A DNA stretch of 64,000 nucleotides from Algoriphagus aquaeductus (GTDB lineage Bacteria > Bacteroidota > Bacteroidia > Cytophagales > Cyclobacteriaceae): contig NZ_QKTX01000012.1 in the NCBI RefSeq assembly GCF_003253485.1, forward strand, positions 1-64,000, read 5' to 3'. Below are positions 44,391 to 53,741 of the stretch, in pieces (the stretch's first letter is position 1; each line of letters begins with the position of its first letter). The translations under genes and the position numbers were made by a program. A model generated the notes under the pieces. That model did not search any database, was not told where the DNA came from, and worked only from the letters and a program-made list of their open reading frames with translations.

Positions 44391-47300
44391 ATGAAAATCT
44401 TTGGTCGACTGATGGTTTTGATGATTTTTGTGTTTTTTTTCTGTCAGATTAATGGGTTTTCACAATCTAGTTTTAGGATTTTCCCTTACCTACAAGTGAA
44501 TCAGCAAAAGGTCCAAATCCGATGGTTTGGATCTGAAAACCTACCCTCCACTTTGGAAATAAAGGACAATTCCGGGTCGGTTGTATTTTCGGGTGCCATT
44601 TCGGCGGTGGAGGTGCCAGAGTTTTATTATACTCAAGCGGAAAAGAACCAGGGTATCTCAGGATTGGCCAACCAAAGTTGGATCGGTGCAGACACCTATT
44701 TTAAGTATGAAAAAGTAATTTCTCTCCAAGCCGGCAAATCCTACCAATATACGGTCAACTTGGGCGGACAGAATTTTTCATCAAGTTTCAAAACAGCTCC
44801 TAGTCTATCTGATTGGGAATCAGTTCGATTCATCGCGCTTTCGGATTCTGAGACAGAGCCCCGAGGTCGTGTGACCAATCGAGCTTGGTATCCAGGCAAC
44901 CCCCTGATTCGCCTTTTTCCGGTTCCTTCTGCTTGGAAGTCCGCATTTGGAACTACGGTTGAAGAGGGATTTGAACTTCCCAATTACATGCTTTCAGAGG
45001 AAAAGGGATTTGCTGAGAATCTTAAAATCCTGAAGTCCAGAAATCCTGACTTTGTATTGATGCCAGGGGATTTGGTTCAGGGTGGTGCCTATATGCCGGG
45101 ATGGGATGAATTTTGGAGACATACGTCCGGTCAATTGGATCAAATTTTCGATAGGTTTCCTATTATACCTGCTCTGGGAAACTGGGAGGCCTTTGGTGGA
45201 GTAAATGGCAGCTATGGTTTCAATGAGCGGGGAGTATTCAATCCTGTTTTGGGCAGATTGAGATTTCATCGTTTTTTTGAATTTCCGTCAGAAGATCAGG
45301 ACCAAAAACACCGGCAAAGCTATTATAGGACAGACTACGGTCCGGTGACTATTCTGACTTTAGACTCCTCTAATGGAACTCCCGATCAAAAACGTTCGGA
45401 TTTCTCTGATTCTCAGAAGGTGAAAAACAAAGAGATGACAGAGATTGGAACAGATACTCAGGAAAATTATACCCAAGCAGAGTATAATTCGGCCGGCGGA
45501 TCTGATCTATCGGGGTTTGGACCGGGAAGTCCACAATACCAATGGCTTGAGAAAAATCTAGAGCTTGCTCAATCACAAGGAAGACTGGTATTCGTTCAAT
45601 TCCACCACATTCCCTACAGTTCTGGTGAGCATGGTGTTCCGATCAATCATGAATTGGCTACAGGGCAAGGAGGGGTTCCCATGCGGATTTTGAATCCTTT
45701 GTTTGAGAAGTTTGGTGTGATTGCAGTATTTGCCGGTCATGATGAGTTGTTTGAGCGGAGTTTTGTGGATGAGGATGGGGATGGTAAAGGCGTGCATTAT
45801 TATGATGTTGGGGTGGCAGGAGATGGGATGAGAGGAGTCAAGCGAAATTGGATTTCATCTCCCCTTCAAACCCTGAATTATAACTCTTTTTCCAAATGGA
45901 CAGCGGATCAAAACTCCATAGAAGTTTGGGATAATTCAGGTTCGAATCCTGTCCTTTTGGATGGAGGAAAGCATTATGGGCACCTTGAAATCAATGTGAA
46001 AAAAGTCAAGGATGGAAACAAAACTTTTGCTCAGATTGATTTTGAGCCGGTTTACGCGTTCCCGGTGATGAATTCCCAATATCAGTTACAGCGAGTGGAA
46101 AGAAGGGTATACAATGATCCGCTGAGGATCATGGTCGAACTGGCTGATGCGGTTGTAGCCCCTATTTTTAAAAGCGAACTGGCTGTCGAACTTGATCAAA
46201 CAGGAAAAATTTTGACAAAACTCCAGGATTATCTGCAAAATGAGGTGCAACAAGATTGGAAGGTAGACTATTCTCGAAGCAACGAATACACTTGTGCCGA
46301 CTTGGATGGAACTGAGAACGAATTGAAAGTAACTGACTCTAAGGGGAATTCCTGGACAAAGGTGGTCATAGTTAGGGTTTTGGATAAAAGGCCTCCAGTT
46401 TTTGAGCCCAAAGACGTGGTGTTGACCTTTGATAAGGTATCTGGAAAATTGGAATTGACTCCACAGACTTTTTCAGTTAGCCAGGAATCGATTCTCGATA
46501 ATTGTCAAGGTTTCGGGGCATTTACCATTGAATTGGATAAAAAGGTGCTGACTTGCGCCGATTTGACAAATCAACCTATAGAGGTGAAAATTTCAGTTAC
46601 CGATCGGTCAGGAAATGTAAGTACAAAATCCAGCAAGGTCACGCTCAATCCCATTGAGTCCAAGACAATCTCCATTTATCCTTCTGAATCTTTTCAGGGA
46701 AGGGTAGGGGAATCTTTGGAGATAAAGTTAGGGGAAGAGTTTCCCTACACTGTTGATTCCTGGATTCGGGATGGACAGCCCATAGCAAACCAAAAAGGGA
46801 AATCTATTTTAGTAACCCAATCAGGAACTTATTGGGCTAAAGTTGTCCCCAATGGAGGATGTGAGGTGGAGACGAAAAAAGTAGCGGTTACTTTTTCTGA
46901 AAAACCTTTTCCACCTCTAAAATCAAGTATTGAGGTTTCCCTTAATACTTCCGGAAAAGCTACCACTCAGCCTCAGGATCTCTTTTCCTCTTGGCCACCT
47001 GCTGATCCCAATTTGGATATCAAATTGAGCCAGTCGGAATTTGCCTGCTCGGACTTGGGAGAAAAGCAAGTGGTCGTGACTATAAAAAATCAGTCAGGAC
47101 AGACTTGGGAAGAAAAAACCTTTGTTAAAATTCAGGATAATACAGCCCCACTTTTGACCTCTAAAAACCTGGAAGTTAATTATGATATTACTCAAGGTTC
47201 CATTTCCCTCAAGCCGGAGGATTTTCTGACTGCTTTCAGTGATAATTGCTCCGTAAAGGAGCTAACCATCTCTAAGACAAGTATTTCCTGTGAGGACTTG

Positions 47301-48122
47301 GGGAAAGAGTTTTCCATCGCCATCCGGGCTGTGGATGCTTCAGGCAATGTCTCTGAGGCAACTTCCAAGCTTACAGTCAATCGGGTAGAAAATCAAAAGG
47401 TGACGATTTCAGGGACAGATCAACTTTGTCAAGGCCAAAAAGGAATATTGACTTTAACTTCTTCCCAAGCATTTGAAGTGGTCAGATGGAGAAGAAATGG
47501 GGTAGAAGTATCGGGTCAGACCGGTAAAACACTCGAAGTATCCGAACCCGGAAAATACCATGCGGTTATTCGTTACCCAGGGGCTTGCCTCTCGGAGACA
47601 GTAGAGTTTGAAGTCAAAGTCAATCCTCTTCCATCTGGACAAATCGAAGTGGATGGAAATATTCTTCGGGCTCCTGCGGGAGATTTTACCTATCAATGGT
47701 TCAGAAATGGAGAAAAAATCAATGGGGCGACCAATCGGGTGTTGACCGTGGACCTGATGGGGGAATATGCCGTCGAAATGACTTCTCAGGCTGGGTGTAC
47801 CAGTAAGTTAGCACCCGTTACGCTGACTATTTCTGGGCTAGGAAGCAGTTGGGTGAAAAAACCGATAGAACTGAAGATTTTCCCCAATCCGGCCTCTTCC
47901 AAAGTTTATATCGAACTTCCCGGTGATACGGATATTGATGTTTCGGCAATTCAGATTTATAATATGGAAGGAAAAAAAGTCTCTGAGTTGGTGTCAAAGG
48001 TTAAAGTTTCCGAACGCCAAGCCGAGTTGTCTATATCTTCCCTAGCTTCGGGCGCCTATTTAGTTTGGATTATTGGAGACTCTCAAAATTCCTATTTAGG
48101 AAAATTTGTCATTGTGAAATAA
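44391..48122 (+). CDS. T9SS-secreted metallophosphoesterase-like protein with degenerate site
   Basis: This 1243-residue protein has a signal peptide (to FSQ), an N-terminal purple-acid-phosphatase-like beta domain, a calcineurin-type domain (about residues 145-460) and several Ig-like modules with a recurring TCADL / CSDLG / SCEDLG element. It ends in a type A sorting domain, KIFPNPASSKVYIELPGD to SGAYLVWIIG, for type IX secretion. Metal motifs are eroded: DSE for DxH near residue 150, GDLVQGG near 225, GNWE for GNHE near 263 and GHDE for GHxH near 449; HH near 405 is kept. It may be an inactive or altered phosphoesterase. The start at 44391 is preferred over 44370. Confidence 0.8.
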   Translation: MKIFGRLMVLMIFVFFFCQINGFSQSSFRIFPYLQVNQQKVQIRWFGSENLPSTLEIKDNSGSVVFSGAISAVEVPEFYYTQAEKNQGISGLANQSWIGADTYFKYEKVISLQAGKSYQYTVNLGGQNFSSSFKTAPSLSDWESVRFIALSDSETEPRGRVTNRAWYPGNPLIRLFPVPSAWKSAFGTTVEEGFELPNYMLSEEKGFAENLKILKSRNPDFVLMPGDLVQGGAYMPGWDEFWRHTSGQLDQIFDRFPIIPALGNWEAFGGVNGSYGFNERGVFNPVLGRLRFHRFFEFPSEDQDQKHRQSYYRTDYGPVTILTLDSSNGTPDQKRSDFSDSQKVKNKEMTEIGTDTQENYTQAEYNSAGGSDLSGFGPGSPQYQWLEKNLELAQSQGRLVFVQFHHIPYSSGEHGVPINHELATGQGGVPMRILNPLFEKFGVIAVFAGHDELFERSFVDEDGDGKGVHYYDVGVAGDGMRGVKRNWISSPLQTLNYNSFSKWTADQNSIEVWDNSGSNPVLLDGGKHYGHLEINVKKVKDGNKTFAQIDFEPVYAFPVMNSQYQLQRVERRVYNDPLRIMVELADAVVAPIFKSELAVELDQTGKILTKLQDYLQNEVQQDWKVDYSRSNEYTCADLDGTENELKVTDSKGNSWTKVVIVRVLDKRPPVFEPKDVVLTFDKVSGKLELTPQTFSVSQESILDNCQGFGAFTIELDKKVLTCADLTNQPIEVKISVTDRSGNVSTKSSKVTLNPIESKTISIYPSESFQGRVGESLEIKLGEEFPYTVDSWIRDGQPIANQKGKSILVTQSGTYWAKVVPNGGCEVETKKVAVTFSEKPFPPLKSSIEVSLNTSGKATTQPQDLFSSWPPADPNLDIKLSQSEFACSDLGEKQVVVTIKNQSGQTWEEKTFVKIQDNTAPLLTSKNLEVNYDITQGSISLKPEDFLTAFSDNCSVKELTISKTSISCEDLGKEFSIAIRAVDASGNVSEATSKLTVNRVENQKVTISGTDQLCQGQKGILTLTSSQAFEVVRWRRNGVEVSGQTGKTLEVSEPGKYHAVIRYPGACLSETVEFEVKVNPLPSGQIEVDGNILRAPAGDFTYQWFRNGEKINGATNRVLTVDLMGEYAVEMTSQAGCTSKLAPVTLTISGLGSSWVKKPIELKIFPNPASSKVYIELPGDTDIDVSAIQIYNMEGKKVSELVSKVKVSERQAELSISSLASGAYLVWIIGDSQNSYLGKFVIVK

Positions 48123-48131
48123 ATTTTATCC

Positions 48132-49013
48132 ATGAAGATTACCCCATTTTATTTATCTCTGATTCTGATTGGTGCCTTGTTCTCTTTTGAGCCAACCTTC
48201 GGGCAAACTATTCCCTTTTCTACCGGCCGAATCATCATCAGTGCAGACGGTAATGAACATGATGAGGACGATTGGGCAGCAACCCCACTTTCCTTGGCAT
48301 TGCTTTCGTCCTATGGATTGCAGGATAAAGTAGCGGTGTATGTATTTAGTGATCACACGTGGGGCTCAAACAAAGAGAAACCGGGAGCTGATGCTCAAAT
48401 GAGAGAAAGTGCCTTCATTGGAGCAAAGCAGTTTGGCTTCAAGAAGACCAAATTTATTGAAGGGGTAGCAGCGCCAAATTATGCCATCATCGAATTGACC
48501 CTTCAGATCAATCAAAGTTCTGCCAAAAATCCCTTGACTATCATAGCGGCAGGTCCCATGGAAATTATCGGGACGGCTTTGAATGAAGCTAAGGCGGATA
48601 AATTGCAATTTGTAAGACTAATCTCGCATTCAACCTGGAATGACGAGCATGCCGACAAGCCTTACGAATGGGAAACCCATCAGGGCTGGACATGGGAAAA
48701 AATCAGAGAAAATTTTGAATCCAAAGGACTCAAGATGGACCATATCCTGGATCAAAACGGGGGCACAGATTATGAAGGACTTAAAGCGGATAAATCCAAA
48801 TATGACTGGATCAAAACTTCGCCTAGAAAAGATGCCAAACCTTTCCAAAAAGGATCTTGGGATTGGCTTTACAGTAGACTGGAAGCGGCCCAAAAAGGGG
48901 AGGAGTTTGACCCGTCGGATGCAGGAATGATCATTTACCTACTTACAGGAAAGCAAAAAACGAGTCCTGAGGATGTCAGAGAAATTTTAGAAAACCCCGG
49001 GAAGTTCAAATAG
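48132..49013 (+). CDS. Secreted nucleoside-hydrolase-like protein
   Basis: This 293-residue exported protein has a signal peptide ending TFGQ. The mature start TGRIIISADGNEHDEDDWAA has the acidic cluster expected of a nucleoside-hydrolase-like calcium site, and later segments (IIAAGPMEIIGTAL, VRLISHSTWNDEH) fit the same fold, as in DUF1593-type proteins. The substrate is unknown; ribosyl or glycosyl cleavage is possible. It lies 9 bp after the T9SS phosphoesterase-like gene, so the two are probably co-expressed. Confidence 0.65.
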   Translation: MKITPFYLSLILIGALFSFEPTFGQTIPFSTGRIIISADGNEHDEDDWAATPLSLALLSSYGLQDKVAVYVFSDHTWGSNKEKPGADAQMRESAFIGAKQFGFKKTKFIEGVAAPNYAIIELTLQINQSSAKNPLTIIAAGPMEIIGTALNEAKADKLQFVRLISHSTWNDEHADKPYEWETHQGWTWEKIRENFESKGLKMDHILDQNGGTDYEGLKADKSKYDWIKTSPRKDAKPFQKGSWDWLYSRLEAAQKGEEFDPSDAGMIIYLLTGKQKTSPEDVREILENPGKFK

Positions 49014-49061
49014 CCCCCCAATTTTATGTAGCGGGTTACAGGGTGGTTTCGTTACCCAGTT

Positions 49062-49451
49062 ATGAGAAACTTAATTTCTGCAAATCTGGTGTTTCTTCTT
49101 GTGGTTTTGGCATTAGTAAGTTGCCAGAACGAAAGTGAACCCTCATGCCTCGAAGTAGAGATTCTAGGTCCCGAGCAATGTACCTTGGGAACCATCGTCT
49201 CGGTGAAAAGCAAGAAGATGATTGGAAATACCATTCGCTATTTTGACGGGAATACTTATTCCAATGTAATTAGAATTTATTCCGAAGTTACAATTTCAAG
49301 CTCTGGCAAGGCTTTTATCCAACTCAGAGAATTTGATCCAACGAGGGATGAACAGCTAGCTAATCAGTATGCCACGATTTGCCAGGCAATTTTTGCCCCT
49401 TTTCCGGTCCCAACCAAAGTGGCCACTTTTTGGAGTGAAAGTCCCTGCTGA
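49062..49451 (+). CDS. Hypothetical lipoprotein
   Basis: This 129-residue protein has a lipoprotein signal ending LVSC (Cys21). The mature part contains four further cysteines (C29, C40, one in ATICQ and the C-terminal residue), which may form two disulfides. No family is recognised. It ends just before a terminator shared with the convergent acyl-CoA dehydrogenase gene. Confidence 0.65.
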   Translation: MRNLISANLVFLLVVLALVSCQNESEPSCLEVEILGPEQCTLGTIVSVKSKKMIGNTIRYFDGNTYSNVIRIYSEVTISSSGKAFIQLREFDPTRDEQLANQYATICQAIFAPFPVPTKVATFWSESPC

Positions 49452-49468
49452 ACTCGGAAGCTCAAGTC

Positions 49469-49500
49469 AAAAAAAATCCCGGCCTAAACCGGGATTAACT
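49469..49500. terminator. Bidirectional terminator before the acyl-CoA dehydrogenase gene
   Basis: AATCCCGG (49475-49482) pairs with CCGGGATT (49489-49496) around a 6-nt loop. The A run at 49469-49476 gives a U tract on the minus strand. Confidence 0.85.
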
Positions 49501-49506
49501 TTTTAT

Positions 49507-50712
49507 TTATTTGAACGCTTGGATGCCAGTGATCTCATTACCCAAAATCAACAGGTGAATGTCGTGAGTACCTTCGTAGGTGATCACAGACTCCAAGTTC
49601 ATCATGTGTCTCATAATAGGATACTCGCCGGTGATACCCATTCCTCCGTGAATTTGTCTGGCTTCTCGGGCGATATTCAGCGCCATTTCCACATTGTTGC
49701 GCTTGGCCATGGAGATGTGCACTGTTTTGGCTTTTCCCTCGTTCATCATTTTACCGACTTTCCAAGCCAAAAGCTGGGCTTTGGTGATTTCGGTGAGCAT
49801 TTCTGCTAGTTTCTTTTGCGTCAGCTGAAAGCCACCAATTGGTTTTCCAAACTGGATACGCTCAGCGGCATAGCGACGTGCCGATTCGTAGCAATCCATA
49901 GCCGCACCGATTGCTCCCCAAGCAATGCCGAATCTTGCTGAATCCAGACACATCATCGGAGCACCCAAACCGGTTTTGCCCGGAAGTAGGTTTTCTTTCG
50001 GCACTTTCACATTGTCAAAAACCAGCTCGCCGGTACAAGAGGCCCTAAGCGACCATTTGTTGTGTGTTTCAGGAGTAGAGAAGCCTTCCATTCCCCGCTC
50101 CACGATCAGTCCCTGAATTCTTCCTTCTTCATTTTTTGCCCACACGACAGCGATATCGGCTTTGGGAGAATTGGAAATCCACATTTTGGCTCCATTGAGC
50201 AAGTAGTGATCGCCCATATCCTTAAAATTGGTCACCATCCCGCTGGGATTGGAACCGTGGTCTGGCTCGGTCAACCCGAAGCAACCGAGCAATTCACCGG
50301 AGGCAAGTCTGGGAAGGTACTTTAGGCGCTGCTCTTCGGTTCCAAACTTGTAAATAGGATACATCACCAAGGATCCCTGTACAGAAGCCGTAGATCTCAT
50401 TCCTGAATCTCCCCGCTCAATCTCCTGCATGATCAATCCATAAGAGATGTAATCCAATCCCCCACAACCGTATTCTACCGGAAGCTGAGGACCAAAAGCA
50501 CCCACTTCCCCGAATTTCTTGACTATTTCATAAGGGAAATGCGCCTTTTGAGCCCAGTCCTCGATGTAGGGAGAGATTTCTTTTTTTACAAAATCCCGGA
50601 TTGAAGATCGGATCAGTTTCTGCTCCTCGGTAAGCAAATCGTCCAAGTCTAGAAAATCCACTCCTTCAAAAAGATCCTGTTTTAGGGATTTCTGAATTTC
50701 AACAGCCTCCAT
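49507..50712 (-). CDS. gcdH: Glutaryl-CoA dehydrogenase
   Basis: This 401-residue FAD enzyme of the acyl-CoA dehydrogenase family oxidatively decarboxylates glutaryl-CoA to crotonyl-CoA in lysine and tryptophan breakdown. It has FGLTEPDHGSNPSGM at the flavin site and the catalytic glutamate in VITYEGTHDIHLLILGNEITG, the form found in glutaryl-CoA dehydrogenases. Short-chain acyl-CoA dehydrogenase is the alternative. The divergent neighbour is a tryptophan dioxygenase-type gene, which fits a shared catabolic theme. Confidence 0.88.
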   Translation of the reverse strand: MEAVEIQKSLKQDLFEGVDFLDLDDLLTEEQKLIRSSIRDFVKKEISPYIEDWAQKAHFPYEIVKKFGEVGAFGPQLPVEYGCGGLDYISYGLIMQEIERGDSGMRSTASVQGSLVMYPIYKFGTEEQRLKYLPRLASGELLGCFGLTEPDHGSNPSGMVTNFKDMGDHYLLNGAKMWISNSPKADIAVVWAKNEEGRIQGLIVERGMEGFSTPETHNKWSLRASCTGELVFDNVKVPKENLLPGKTGLGAPMMCLDSARFGIAWGAIGAAMDCYESARRYAAERIQFGKPIGGFQLTQKKLAEMLTEITKAQLLAWKVGKMMNEGKAKTVHISMAKRNNVEMALNIAREARQIHGGMGITGEYPIMRHMMNLESVITYEGTHDIHLLILGNEITGIQAFK

Positions 50713-50828
50713 GATATATTTGGTTTATTTTTGGGAATCAGTCATTTTTGCCGCGAAGAAAAGCCGACAGCCGCCCGAAATTAAGGAGAAAGGCGCTGAA
50801 AAAACTACCTTTTTGACTAAAAATTCCC

Positions 50829-51800
50829 ATGCACGAATCCCAATTTGATCCAAAGATATTAGACAAAATCCATCAGCTTCAGGAAAAATTTAAAGCTTCT
50901 GGTCAGGATATGCTTTCTTACCTGGAAGGCCTGCTGTATGCGGACTACCTTACATATTGGGAATACATCAACCTGGATACGCTGCTGTCTTTACAGCAGC
51001 CCAAAACCAGTTTCAAGGATGAAAAGATTTTTATCATCTACCATCAGATCACGGAGTTGTATTTCAAACTGATTATCTCTGAGATGGAACAGATCGCTGA
51101 TCAGAACCCCGTTTCAGAGGATTTTTTCCGTGCACGGTTGGAGCGGATTCTGATGTACTTTGATCATTTGATCAGTTCTTTTGCCATGATGTGGAAAGGA
51201 ATGGAAAAAGAGCAGTTTCTTAAATTTAGAATGTCTCTTCTTCCATCCTCTGGGTTTCAAAGTGCTCAGTTTAGAGAGATTGAATTGATGGCTACTGATG
51301 CATTTCACCTGATTACACTGAGCAAAAGAGCTGAATTCGATTACCACAGTCCTGCTGATGATCTTTTCGCTCATTTGTATTGGCAACAGGGGGCCATCGA
51401 GCTTGCCACAGGTCAAAAAACCTTGACACTGAAAAATTTCGAAGCCAAATACGGAAAAAGACTCATCGAATTGATCGAAGATTACCGCCGTAAAAATCTT
51501 TGGCAGAAGTACATGGAGTTGGAAAACCCTTCCGGGGAAATGACGGAGTTGATGCGCTTATTTGATTTGAAAGCCAATGTGTTTTGGCCATTGGCGCATT
51601 ATAAATCTGCTGTCCGTTATCTTCAGAGAGATCCGGTGGATATTGCTGCTACAGGGGGCACGAATTGGCAAAAATACCTTCCTCCCCGTTTTCAGAAAGT
51701 GATCTTTTTCCCCGAACTCTGGACGGAAAAAGAGATGGAGGAATGGGGCAAAGGCTGGGTGGTCAAGGAAATTTTTGGTGATGAAATTCAAAAAGGGTAA
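50829..51800 (+). CDS. kynA: Tryptophan 2,3-dioxygenase family protein
   Basis: This is a heme dioxygenase that would open the indole ring of tryptophan to N-formylkynurenine. The block KIFIIYHQITELYFKLIISEM, with the substrate-side residues, and the C-terminal LPPRFQKVIFFPELW are typical. At 323 residues it is somewhat longer than the usual 280-300. The canonical QHQ-ELWFK segment reads YHQ-ELYFK here, so activity on tryptophan should not be taken as certain. No other kynurenine genes are in the window. Confidence 0.82.
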   Translation: MHESQFDPKILDKIHQLQEKFKASGQDMLSYLEGLLYADYLTYWEYINLDTLLSLQQPKTSFKDEKIFIIYHQITELYFKLIISEMEQIADQNPVSEDFFRARLERILMYFDHLISSFAMMWKGMEKEQFLKFRMSLLPSSGFQSAQFREIELMATDAFHLITLSKRAEFDYHSPADDLFAHLYWQQGAIELATGQKTLTLKNFEAKYGKRLIELIEDYRRKNLWQKYMELENPSGEMTELMRLFDLKANVFWPLAHYKSAVRYLQRDPVDIAATGGTNWQKYLPPRFQKVIFFPELWTEKEMEEWGKGWVVKEIFGDEIQKG

Positions 51801-51942
51801 GTTCTGGCAAAAGAGTTGACTTTTTGGTTTTGATTTTAATCCCCGCTCTATTTCCTTTCCAATATGAAGAAATTGATAAGTTTGATCAGTGGGTGTTTTC
51901 AATTTGTCTTGCTTTTGCATTTTTGTTGCAAAAAAATCGAAC

Positions 51943-52959
51943 ATGAAATTTCAAACCATTTTCAGTTTTTCATTCCTATCGCTAGTCCTTTTGGCTTCTT
52001 GCAAAAAAGAAGAAGTAACAATTGATTCTGACTCCATTCAAGTCATTGCCTTTGGTTCCTGCAACAGACAAGATTTGCCTCAGCCGCTTTGGGATCCGAT
52101 TGTTTCCGAGAACCCAGACTTATGGATCTGGATGGGAGACAATATTTATGGGGATTCTCCTGTCATGGATACCTTGAGCGCTAAATATGCCCGCCAAAAT
52201 GCCAATCCAGGATACCAAAAACTTAAAGCTTCTACTCCAATTATTGGGATTTGGGATGACCATGATTATGGAATCAATGACGGAGGTAAAAATTATGCCC
52301 AGAAAAAAGCTTCCAGAGACCTCATGTTTGACTTTTTAGGCGTTCCCGATAGCGCACAAGAGAGAGCAAGAGAAGGCGCTTACTCTTCCCATATATTTGG
52401 GAGCGGGGAGAATTTGGTCAAAGTGATTTTGTTAGATGCCCGGTACTTTAGGGATACTTTGATTCGGGCCGATCGCGTTTATCTGCCTAATGAAACCGGT
52501 GTAATTTTAGGAGAAACTCAATGGACCTGGCTCGAAAATGAATTACGTTCAAGTTCGGCAAAGGTAAATTTGATTATATCCGGTATTCAAATGCTCCCTA
52601 CTGAACATCCTCATGAAAAGTGGGCAAATTTTCCAAAAGAGCGGGAAAAACTACTGAATGTGATTGCGATCTCGGGTGCCAAAACTCCGATTCTTCTTAG
52701 CGGGGATCGACATATAGCCGAAATAATGAAACTCGAGGACGAAAGATTTCCCAATGGACTTTATGAAATCACCTCCAGTGGATTGACTCATACTTGGAAA
52801 ACGATCCAAGAAGAGCCTAACCGATTCAGAATTAATGAGTTGATTGCTAAACTTAATTACGGAGTAGCAAAGTTTGACTGGAAAAATAGCCGGGTTACCT
52901 TTCAAATTAAAGGAGAGAATGGAGTTTTGTATGCAGGTCAATCCATTGAAATACAATGA
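51943..52959 (+). CDS. PhoD-type alkaline phosphatase family lipoprotein
   Basis: This is a 338-residue exported phosphoesterase. The signal ends LLASC. It has the PhoD pattern IAFGSCNRQDLPQPLW, WIWMGDNIYGD, GIWDDHDYGINDGG and ILLSGDRHIAE, so metal ligands are present, unlike in the T9SS protein upstream. It probably hydrolyses phosphomonoesters or phosphodiesters at the cell surface. The ATG at 51943 begins the signal peptide; 51889 would add 18 unrelated residues. Confidence 0.87.
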   Translation: MKFQTIFSFSFLSLVLLASCKKEEVTIDSDSIQVIAFGSCNRQDLPQPLWDPIVSENPDLWIWMGDNIYGDSPVMDTLSAKYARQNANPGYQKLKASTPIIGIWDDHDYGINDGGKNYAQKKASRDLMFDFLGVPDSAQERAREGAYSSHIFGSGENLVKVILLDARYFRDTLIRADRVYLPNETGVILGETQWTWLENELRSSSAKVNLIISGIQMLPTEHPHEKWANFPKEREKLLNVIAISGAKTPILLSGDRHIAEIMKLEDERFPNGLYEITSSGLTHTWKTIQEEPNRFRINELIAKLNYGVAKFDWKNSRVTFQIKGENGVLYAGQSIEIQ

Positions 52960-52990
52960 TTTAAAGTATTCCACAAGATACTAAGTGAGA

Positions 52991-53034
52991 TCAGATCTAA
53001 GCAGCTTCCACATTGGGGAGCTGCTTAGATCTGA
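52991..53034. terminator. Perfect 16-bp inverted repeat, probable terminator
   Basis: TCAGATCTAAGCAGCT (52991-53006) and AGCTGCTTAGATCTGA (53019-53034) pair perfectly around 12 nt, followed by AAATTATTTTTT. It separates the phoD-like gene from the convergent metal locus and starts 2 bp from the PepSY gene stop. Confidence 0.75.
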
Positions 53035-53036
53035 AA

Positions 53037-53723
53037 TTATTTTTTGGACTTTTTCGTAGTCATAAAAAACAGCGTAAAACCAGAAACGATCGTAGCCAAG
53101 CCAAAGAGCGAAAAAGCTCTCAGCAGCAGATTGTTGAAATTGTCCCGGCCGGCATAGTCCATGGTGTGAAACATCCAGAGAAAGTCAAACCAGCGCCAGT
53201 TGCGATGGCGAACACGCTCGAAATTCCCGCTTTTCGCATCGATGTAGGCGGTCAGTTTTTCGGGATGGTCAAAGTGAATGGCCCAAGCAGGTAGGGGACG
53301 TCCACGATATTCATGGTGCGAACCTGTTTCGGTCAAGTATTCCGCTGACTCGATCCCAAAATCTCCTTTGATATAGATCATGGCAATTTGCTTAGCTTCT
53401 TCCTCGGTGATTTCTCCCCGGGCTTCGCCGGTTTGGGCATGGAATAGTTTCTCCTGATTGATCCAATAATAGGGCTGATGGTTGACGAATCGAAGTTCCA
53501 GGTTGGCCACTTCCAAGGTCGAATCCAAGCTGGATGGATCCACCAGATTGTTGGCAGTCAAGTGCATCATGTGATCCTGATGAAAATGATCTCCGTGAAT
53601 CTCATCGATATCGGTCCAAGAAAAGTAAAGGCCCGAAACCGTCCAAAACAGAAACTGGATTCCTATAAATACACCCAGAAACCGATGGATTCTCCGGGTG
53701 TAATATTGATTGTTTTTTCTCAT
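53037..53723 (-). CDS. PepSY-like membrane protein
   Basis: This 228-residue protein has N- and C-terminal membrane helices (about residues 14-33 and 198-220) around a periplasmic PepSY-like region with the typical TRRIHRFLGVFIGIQFLFWTVSGLYFSW start. It contains many histidines (HGDHFHQDHMMH at about 43-54), suggesting metal binding. It is the last gene of the metal locus. The PepSY_TM family to which it is related includes iron-siderophore reductases. Confidence 0.78.
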   Translation of the reverse strand: MRKNNQYYTRRIHRFLGVFIGIQFLFWTVSGLYFSWTDIDEIHGDHFHQDHMMHLTANNLVDPSSLDSTLEVANLELRFVNHQPYYWINQEKLFHAQTGEARGEITEEEAKQIAMIYIKGDFGIESAEYLTETGSHHEYRGRPLPAWAIHFDHPEKLTAYIDAKSGNFERVRHRNWRWFDFLWMFHTMDYAGRDNFNNLLLRAFSLFGLATIVSGFTLFFMTTKKSKK

Positions 53724-53741
53724 AAGGCTGGGTGGGGGGAC

